Origin: an uncultured Alphaproteobacteria bacterium
Lineage (GTDB): Bacteria > Pseudomonadota > Alphaproteobacteria > HIMB59
Direction: 5' to 3'
Length of the DNA: 64,000 nt
Assembly (NCBI GenBank): GCA_902616855.1
Contig: CACMUL010000004.1
Coordinates: 1 to 64,000, forward strand
The position numbers and the translations under genes were made by a program. Under the pieces are notes generated by a model, which was given only the letters and a program-made list of their open reading frames with translations, was not told where the DNA came from and ran no database searches. Below, piece by piece: positions 58,995 through 64,000 of the stretch (within the stretch, counting starts at the first letter, position 1; each line of letters begins with the position of its first letter).

Positions 58995-59234
58995 ATGAAC
59001 GAATTTCAACAACAAATACTTCAAAAAATTGAGCAAATTGCATCAAAGCTTCAGAATTATAAAATTAATAACCAAGAACTAAAAGCCAAGATAGAATATT
59101 TAGAAAGAAGAGAGTCAAAATTAGTAACCGAATTAGAAAATAACAAACTTGAGTTATCTGAAAAATCTCAACTTATTGATCAAGCAACTAATAAAATCGA
59201 GGAATTACTGGGTTCAATAGATATAGATGGCTAA
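58995..59234 (+). CDS. Small coiled-coil protein upstream of zapA
   Basis: A 79-residue, almost wholly helical protein with heptad-like Leu/Ile spacing (QQQILQKIEQIASKLQNYKINNQELKAKIEYLERRESKLVTELENNK), predicted as one long coiled coil. Alphaproteobacteria often encode a DUF4164-type coiled-coil protein right before zapA; the position and size match. Overlaps zapA by 8 bases. A division or cytoskeletal accessory role is inferred only from context. Confidence 0.75.
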   Translation: MNEFQQQILQKIEQIASKLQNYKINNQELKAKIEYLERRESKLVTELENNKLELSEKSQLIDQATNKIEELLGSIDIDG

Positions 59235-59559
59235 TTTAACTCTAACAATTGGAGGAAGACCACTAAAAATACAATGTTCCGATGATAATGTTGAAACAGT
59301 AAAAGAGATCGCTTCTTCAATAAGTAAACTCATAGATGATGAGAAGAAAGAGAATGTGCCCTTTTTAACATCTACACTTATTGCCTATCTTAAATCCATG
59401 GAAGATGTTTTGAAAAAAGAAAAAATATTACAAGATTCTTTAAATAAGAAATTATTTTATGAGAGTCGTATTCAAGAATTACAGAATGAAAATAATCATC
59501 TAAAATCTGACATTGAGCAAATTTTCAAAAAACTAAATGATAATATAATCATTGAATAA
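59227..59559 (+). CDS. zapA: Cell division protein ZapA
   Basis: Cross-links FtsZ filaments at mid-cell. The 110-residue protein opens with the ZapA core LTIGGRPLKIQCSDDNVETVKEIASSISKLID and ends in a coiled-coil helix (about 70-105). Length matches the family. It overlaps its coiled-coil neighbour upstream and the cyclo-ligase gene downstream. In many bacteria 6S RNA lies between zapA and the cyclo-ligase gene; here they overlap, so there is no room for it. Confidence 0.88.
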   Translation: MANLTLTIGGRPLKIQCSDDNVETVKEIASSISKLIDDEKKENVPFLTSTLIAYLKSMEDVLKKEKILQDSLNKKLFYESRIQELQNENNHLKSDIEQIFKKLNDNIIIE

Positions 59560-60115
59560 AAAACAAATTCGAAAACATCACCTGGAACTAAGAATGCAAC
59601 TAAGCACCTCAGATTTAGATATTTTTTCCAATAAAATAAATTCAAAAATAATAGATTTAATTGAAAAAATTAATCCTAATAGTTCTGTTGGCTTATTTTA
59701 TCCATTTAAAAATGAGGTAAATGTATTGAGAATTTCTAATGATTTAATAAATAAAAATATCAAGTGTTCACTTCCTAAAGTAATATCAAAAGGTTCCTCT
59801 TTAAAGTACTTTGAATATAACCCTCACAGTCCAAATTTGGAAAAAGGTTTCGGCGGTATTATGGAACCTAAAGGTGAAAAGACATTAGATCCTGATATAA
59901 TTATTGCATCATGCTCTGCATTTAATCAAAAAGGTTTTAGGGTAGGCTATGGAGGAGGTTTTTTTGATAGAACTATTGAAGAATTGAAAAAAAAAGGAAA
60001 TTTAAAAACTATTTTAGCTGCTTTTGAAATTCAAAAAACCAACTACAATTTTCAGGAGAGTTTTGACCAAAAAGTAGATTATATTTGTTCAGAACAAAAA
60101 ATCTATTATTTATGA
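59552..60115 (+). CDS. fthC: 5-formyltetrahydrofolate cyclo-ligase
   Basis: Converts 5-formyl-THF to 5,10-methenyl-THF with ATP, removing an inhibitory folate form. The 187-residue protein has the basic opening KKQIRKHHLELR, SVGLFYPFKNEVNV, and the ATP-binding KGFRVGYGGGFFDRTI near residue 130. TTG start overlaps zapA. Its conserved pairing with zapA is seen across Proteobacteria (ygfA). Confidence 0.92.
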   Translation: MNKKQIRKHHLELRMQLSTSDLDIFSNKINSKIIDLIEKINPNSSVGLFYPFKNEVNVLRISNDLINKNIKCSLPKVISKGSSLKYFEYNPHSPNLEKGFGGIMEPKGEKTLDPDIIIASCSAFNQKGFRVGYGGGFFDRTIEELKKKGNLKTILAAFEIQKTNYNFQESFDQKVDYICSEQKIYYL

Positions 60116-60927
60116 ATTTTTTAGTGATAGGAGATGTTGTTGGTAGAACAGGCAGAACAGCTCTAAAAGAAAATTTAAAAAAGATTCAAGATCAATTCAA
60201 GATTAGCTTTACAATAATTAATGCTGAAAATTCAGCTGGTGGTTATGGACTTACAGGAAAAATTTACGAAGAGCTTATAAGTTGGGGGGCTGACGCTATC
60301 ACTTTAGGAAATCATGCTTGGAAACAAAAAGAGATCATTGAATATATGGATCAAAATCCAGACCATAATATTATCAGACCTTTAAACTTCGAAGTTGGAT
60401 CTCCTGGTAGGGGGTTTAAAATTTTTACTCATAAAAATGGAAAAAGAATACTGGTAAGCCAAGTTCATGGTCAAACATTCATTGACCTTCCCTTAAGTAA
60501 CCCTTTTCATTCTATTGATACACAACTTTTATCTATAATTAATGACCATGAAATAGATTATTCATTTTTAGAGGTACATGCTGAGGTGACATCTGAAAAA
60601 AATGGTATAGCTCAAAATTATGATGGAAAATTTACAGCTATATACGGGACTCATGTTCATATTCCAACCTCAGACGCTAGGGTATTAGAAAAAGGCACTT
60701 GTTTTCAAACTGATATTGGCATGACAGGAGATTATAATTCTGTTATTGGTATGAAAAAAGAAAACGCTATCAAAAGAATGAGAACCGGATCGAACTCGCA
60801 TAGATTAGAACCCGCAGAGGGATTAGCCACTATTTCTGGAGCAGTTATCACCACAAAAGAGGGAGACACGAATTCAATTCAATCTATTCAAATAGGTGGC
60901 GTTTTGGATAGTAATTTATTATCTTAG
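60112..60927 (+). CDS. ymdB: YmdB-family metallophosphoesterase
   Basis: A 271-residue calcineurin-like phosphoesterase of the YmdB (TIGR00282) family; Bacillus YmdB hydrolyses 2',3'-cyclic nucleotides and affects biofilm. Metal-ligand motifs: FLVIGDVVGRTGR (2-14), INAENSAGGYGLT, DAITLGNHAWKQKE, LEVHAEVTSEKN and AIYGTHVHIPTSDAR. I choose ATG 60112, which overlaps the cyclo-ligase stop as ATGA; an in-frame upstream start at 60085 would add nine residues before the metal motif. Confidence 0.9.
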   Translation: MNFLVIGDVVGRTGRTALKENLKKIQDQFKISFTIINAENSAGGYGLTGKIYEELISWGADAITLGNHAWKQKEIIEYMDQNPDHNIIRPLNFEVGSPGRGFKIFTHKNGKRILVSQVHGQTFIDLPLSNPFHSIDTQLLSIINDHEIDYSFLEVHAEVTSEKNGIAQNYDGKFTAIYGTHVHIPTSDARVLEKGTCFQTDIGMTGDYNSVIGMKKENAIKRMRTGSNSHRLEPAEGLATISGAVITTKEGDTNSIQSIQIGGVLDSNLLS

Positions 60928-60930
60928 CTC

Positions 60931-61671
60931 ATGGCAGGACATTCAAAATTTAAAAATATTCAATATCGTAAAGGTGCTCAAGACAAAAAGAGAGCAAAAC
61001 AATTTGCAAAAATAGGAAGAGAAATTCAAATAGCTGTGAAAATTGGAGGAACTGACCCAGAGTCCAATCCAAGATTGAGACTAGCAATAACAAATGCTCG
61101 AAGTGTAAATATGCCAAAGGATAATGTAGATAGAGCTATTAATAAAAATAATACTGAAGCTTCTGATTATTCAGAAGTTCGCTATGAGGGGTATGGTCCA
61201 TTTGGAACGGCTTTTATAGTTGAGGCCTTAACAGATAATAAAAATAGAACAGCTTCAGAAATTAGATCTATTTTTTCAAAGAATGGGGGGAATTTGGGGG
61301 AGACAGGAAGTGTGAGTTTTAATTTTAATAAAGTAGGAGAAATACAAATCAAAAAAGAAATAGATGATAGTGCACTGGAGGATTTACTTGACCATGGTTT
61401 AGAGGATTACAATACAGATGACGATGTAACATATCTTTATTCTTCCTTTGAGGAATTAGCATCTTTTGAGAAAATACTTGTAGATAAAAAATTTGACATT
61501 GAAAGTGCAAATATTATTTGGAAGCCAAATTTAACTGTAAAAATTGAAAAAAAGGAAGATCTTGACAAGCTTATTAGACTAAATGAAGAGTTAGAGGATA
61601 ACGATGATGTTCAAAATTGTTTTTCAAATCTTGATTTTGATAGTGAACTTTTAGAGGTTAATAATGCCTGA
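60931..61671 (+). CDS. yebC: YebC/PmpR-family protein
   Basis: A 246-residue protein of the YebC/TACO1 family; members are DNA-binding regulators or help translation of proline stretches. The family opening AGHSKFKNIQYRKGAQDKKRAKQFAKIGREIQIAVK (2-37) is complete, followed by NVDRAINKNN and FGTAFIVEALTDNKNRTASEIRSIFSKNGG. It is 3 bases after ymdB and overlaps the next gene by 8. It usually precedes ruvC. Confidence 0.96.
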   Translation: MAGHSKFKNIQYRKGAQDKKRAKQFAKIGREIQIAVKIGGTDPESNPRLRLAITNARSVNMPKDNVDRAINKNNTEASDYSEVRYEGYGPFGTAFIVEALTDNKNRTASEIRSIFSKNGGNLGETGSVSFNFNKVGEIQIKKEIDDSALEDLLDHGLEDYNTDDDVTYLYSSFEELASFEKILVDKKFDIESANIIWKPNLTVKIEKKEDLDKLIRLNEELEDNDDVQNCFSNLDFDSELLEVNNA

Positions 61672-61990
61672 TAAAGCTTGGAAAAATAGGGAAAGACTTG
61701 TAGCAAAGTTTTTTGGAGGTATGAGAAATGCCCTTAGTGGGATTAATTCAAAAGTTACCCATTCAGATGTAATTCACGATAATTTATTCATCGAGTGTAA
61801 ATTAAGAGCTAAACATACAGCTATTAAATTATGGGATGATACAAAATCTTTAGCAGACAAGGAAAAAAAGACCCCAGTCATTGCATTATGTGAAAAAAAT
61901 AGACCTGGTTTTTGGATAATGGTACATTCAGATGATTTTGATAAAGTCTCTAAAGAACTTAAAAATAAAAACATAATTGATGAAGAATAA
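61664..61990 (+). CDS. PD-(D/E)XK nuclease-like protein in the usual ruvC position
   Basis: A 108-residue protein with residues placed as in small PD-(D/E)XK nucleases such as phage Holliday-junction resolvase-like proteins: E10 in the first helix (WKNRERLVAKFFGG), D35 in HSDVIHD, and E44-x-K46 in FIECKL, then strand TPVIALCEKNRPGFWIMV. It is read from an ATG 8 bases inside yebC and is followed by tolQ after 3 bases. In most Alphaproteobacteria yebC is followed by ruvCAB, then ybgC and tolQ; none of these is present here. Resolvase activity is an inference from fold and place. Confidence 0.6.
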   Translation: MPDKAWKNRERLVAKFFGGMRNALSGINSKVTHSDVIHDNLFIECKLRAKHTAIKLWDDTKSLADKEKKTPVIALCEKNRPGFWIMVHSDDFDKVSKELKNKNIIDEE

Positions 61991-61993
61991 TTA

Positions 61994-62692
61994 ATGGAAG
62001 AAGTAGTCAACTTAGCATCCCTAGAAGGTTCGGTAGATTTCTCAATGATGGGAATGTTTCTAAAATCTGACTGGGTTGTAAAATTTGTAATAATATTGCT
62101 AGTGATTTTTTCAATTCAATCTTGGAAGACAATCATTCAAAAAATTTTGTTAATAAATAAACTTAAGAAAATATCAAAAAAATTTGAAAACCATTTTTGG
62201 TCTGGGGTGTCGTTAGATGAACTATACAAACAAATTGACGAATTTGATCAAGAAAGTTTCTCAAATATATTTAGAAATATTATGAATGAATATGAAAAAT
62301 CTCGAATTCAGAAAAATAAAATTGACTCTGCTTTCATTCAAAGACTTTATACCTCTCTTGATTTAAGTATTGCTGTTGAAGATACAAATTTAAATAAAGG
62401 TTTATCTTTTTTAGCTTCCTCTGGATCCGTAGCACCTTTTATAGGATTATTTGGAACAGTTTGGGGAATTATGAATAGTTTTCAAGCAATTGCAATTGCT
62501 CAAAATACTAATCTCGCCGTAGTTGCACCTGGTATAGCAGAGGCTTTGTTTGTAACTGCTTTGGGCCTTTTCGTTGCTATCCCCTCAACCGCTTACTACA
62601 ACCTCATAACTTCTAAAATTGATAACTATTTGTCAGATGCTGAGAGTTTTGGGAAGGACTTAGTTAATATAATTTCACGCCAAGTTAATTAA
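61994..62692 (+). CDS. tolQ: TolQ proton channel subunit
   Basis: Inner-membrane component of the Tol-Pal envelope-constriction machine, using the proton gradient with TolR. The 232-residue protein has three helices; the second-third helix block SSGSVAPFIGLFGTVWGIMNSFQAIA and APGIAEALFVTALGLFVAIPSTAYYN is the family signature. ExbB was considered, but the tolQ-tolR-tolA order settles it. No ybgC before it. Confidence 0.94.
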   Translation: MEEVVNLASLEGSVDFSMMGMFLKSDWVVKFVIILLVIFSIQSWKTIIQKILLINKLKKISKKFENHFWSGVSLDELYKQIDEFDQESFSNIFRNIMNEYEKSRIQKNKIDSAFIQRLYTSLDLSIAVEDTNLNKGLSFLASSGSVAPFIGLFGTVWGIMNSFQAIAIAQNTNLAVVAPGIAEALFVTALGLFVAIPSTAYYNLITSKIDNYLSDAESFGKDLVNIISRQVN

Positions 62693-62696
62693 TTAT

Positions 62697-63092
62697 ATGA
62701 GAAAAAAACATCGACCTGTTTCTAGCATAAATGTTACTCCAATGGTTGATGTTATGTTGGTTTTACTTATTGTGTTTATGGTCACAGCTCCCCTTTTAAC
62801 TGTGGGTGTTCCAGTTAATTTGCCAAAAGTTGAGGCTAACTCTTTAGATGCTCAAAAGGAACCACTTGAAATCTCAATTAATGAAAATAATGAAATTTAC
62901 TTAGGTGAAGAATTAATTCCTTTTGATGAGTTAATATTGAAAGTTAAAACTATTGCAGGCTCAAATACTGACATAAGAATTTTTTTAAGAGCTGACACCA
63001 CAATTAATTACGGAGAAGTAATGAAGGTTCTTGGTGCTCTAAACACATCTGGTTTTTTAAAAATTGCCCTTGTAACGAAAAAACCAAGTTAA
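62697..63092 (+). CDS. tolR: TolR / ExbD-family protein
   Basis: Partner of TolQ with one membrane helix and a periplasmic domain. The 131-residue protein opens with KKHRPVSSINVTPMVDV, where the Asp in the helix (about residue 19) carries protons, and continues MLVLLIVFMVTAPLL. The periplasmic half ends with FLKIALVTKKP. It follows tolQ by 4 bases and runs directly into tolA. Confidence 0.95.
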   Translation: MRKKHRPVSSINVTPMVDVMLVLLIVFMVTAPLLTVGVPVNLPKVEANSLDAQKEPLEISINENNEIYLGEELIPFDELILKVKTIAGSNTDIRIFLRADTTINYGEVMKVLGALNTSGFLKIALVTKKPS

Positions 63093-64000
63093 GTGCCTAC
63101 TATTTCACTATTTAATCCTCTCAGAAATCTAATCTTATTCATTGAAAATTTCAGTTATAAGAAAAGTGATTTTTATTTTCAAATATTCTCTTTTCTATTA
63201 CATCTACTAATTTTGATACCAATGATAAATTTTACTTTTGAAAAAAAAATCAGTGATATTCCAATGATTTTACCAGTTGAAATGTTCATTATTGAAGAAG
63301 AGACAGCTGCACCTGAATTTGTTGAGGAGATAAATGAAATTGTTCCAACATTTCAAGAGGAGACTCCGAAACAGAATGAAACTGAAGCTATTGAATCAGA
63401 TATAAAAGAAATAGCATCTCAAGAGTCGATTGAACCAATAGTTCAAGATACTAAAGAAGAAGTATTAGTTGATAACACTGCTGACAAAACAAATGAATTT
63501 TTTATTGATGAGAAAGAAAAACCTGAAATTAAAAAACCAGAAGAGGAGACACCGCCACCTATAGAAAATGATTTTGAAATTAAATTAAAACAAAAACCTG
63601 AACCTAAAGAAATACCTGAGCCTAAAAAGGATATTGAGATTGTTGTTAAGAAAAAGCCTGTAAAGAAAACTTTCAATGTTAGTACTGTTCTAAAAGATTT
63701 AGAAAATCAAGATAAAGAATTTAAAAAAGAGCAGGAAGCATCAGAAGTCAAACAAGAGGAGGTCTTTACTGAAAAAGTAGCCAATAAATGGACTATAGAC
63801 GATCAAAAACTTTTAGAACAACAATTGATGGGATGTCTTAATTTAAATGCAGGAGTAGCTAATCTTAAAGACTTAAAACCAGTTATATATATTGAAGTTA
63901 ACCCTGATCGAACTGTAAAAAGCTCTAAAGTAGTTAATAAAGAAAAATTAAATGACCCATCATTTAGAACTGCTGCTGAAGCCGCAATGAGAGCAGTAAA
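63093..64000 (+). CDS. tolA: TolA, 3' end outside the window
   Basis: Open frame of 302 codons from GTG 63093, immediately after the tolR stop, running past the window end with no stop. One hydrophobic helix (about 32-46, FSFLLHLLILIPMIN) is followed by a long, acidic then Pro/Glu/Lys-rich spacer (about 60-200), and then a domain with MGCLNLNAGVANL...PVIYIEVNPDRTV and DPSFRTAAEAAMRAVK, matching TolA domain III / TonB C-terminal. TolA spans the periplasm and links TolQR to Pal. The spacer is richer in acidic residues than the Ala/Lys-rich helix of E. coli TolA. Confidence 0.9.
   Translation, partial: MPTISLFNPLRNLILFIENFSYKKSDFYFQIFSFLLHLLILIPMINFTFEKKISDIPMILPVEMFIIEEETAAPEFVEEINEIVPTFQEETPKQNETEAIESDIKEIASQESIEPIVQDTKEEVLVDNTADKTNEFFIDEKEKPEIKKPEEETPPPIENDFEIKLKQKPEPKEIPEPKKDIEIVVKKKPVKKTFNVSTVLKDLENQDKEFKKEQEASEVKQEEVFTEKVANKWTIDDQKLLEQQLMGCLNLNAGVANLKDLKPVIYIEVNPDRTVKSSKVVNKEKLNDPSFRTAAEAAMRAV

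Noticed and set aside
63443-63676. Minus-strand 77-codon Ser/Gly/Phe-rich frame in tolA
   Set aside because: It is the complement of the Pro/Glu/Lys spacer of TolA, which generates low-complexity antisense frames.

Overview
The window looks like a stretch of chromosome from a small-genome, very AT-rich marine alphaproteobacterium of the SAR11 / HIMB59 / AEGEAN-169 kind; the exact clade cannot be set from sequence reading alone. Pointers to Alphaproteobacteria are the four-gene general L-amino-acid ABC transporter (aapJQMP), a Shemin-type 5-aminolevulinate synthase, a DUF1013/TrcR regulator, a DUF3563-type small protein and a tolQRA block preceded by yebC. Coding density is extreme: many neighbours overlap by 1-32 bp, no intergenic gap exceeds about 220 bp once small genes are counted, and I saw no IS element, prophage, CRISPR array, rRNA or tRNA.

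Layout. 0-7 kb: cysE, an acetyltransferase, a frameshifted SbmA/BacA peptide transporter, a CBS protein overlapping rfbA, exonuclease I, a candidate small RNA, a tiny zinc-finger-like protein, a protein phosphatase and transaldolase. 7-16.5 kb: bioY, msrB, two metabolite transporters, a MutT protein, a leucine-dehydrogenase-type enzyme, a CDP-alcohol phosphatidyltransferase, ccdA, a TVP38 protein and an oxidoreductase-SelD fusion. 16.5-19 kb: groES-groEL behind a perfect CIRCE operator, closed by a strong terminator. 19-26 kb: mscS, argF, a lipoprotein, trkH-apaG, fhs with a GntR-like operator, and ugd. 26-31 kb: aapJQMP plus a LysE-family exporter. 31-37.7 kb: small proteins, an M19 dipeptidase, a DUF3445-TauE pair, a TAXI-like periplasmic protein, another LysE-family exporter, a DUF2721 gene with a structured leader, and a MATE pump. 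37.7-46.5 kb: a haem supercluster, hemC-B-E-H-F-J on the minus strand and hemA (ALAS) nearby on the plus strand. 46.5-53 kb: trhO, rpmG, then photolyase, FAD oxidoreductase, DUF1365, Cfa-type methyltransferase and DUF3833, a lipid-modification set known from light / singlet-oxygen responses. 53-59 kb: a minus-strand run tkt-gap-fba-efp-suhB-rpmE-trcR. 59-64 kb: zapA, 5-FCL, ymdB, yebC, a PD-(D/E)XK-like nuclease where ruvC is usually found, tolQ, tolR and the start of tolA, cut by the window end.

Themes that link genes: haem synthesis from glycine to protohaem almost complete in 8.8 kb; central carbon genes (tal, tkt, gap, fba) near one-carbon genes (fhs, 5-FCL); and scavenging transporters typical of oligotrophs. 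A recurrent feature is a TATAAT-like -10 box 6-9 nt before the start codon, implying many leaderless or near-leaderless mRNAs. The observations I rate highest are the photolyase ORF with no ordinary start codon directly behind rpmG, the candidate C-rich small RNA upstream of sbcB, the structured leader of the DUF2721 gene, the haem cluster with its HemC C-terminal extension in place of a recognisable hemD, and the nuclease in the ruvC slot. No single stretch stands out as a clearly novel multi-gene system.
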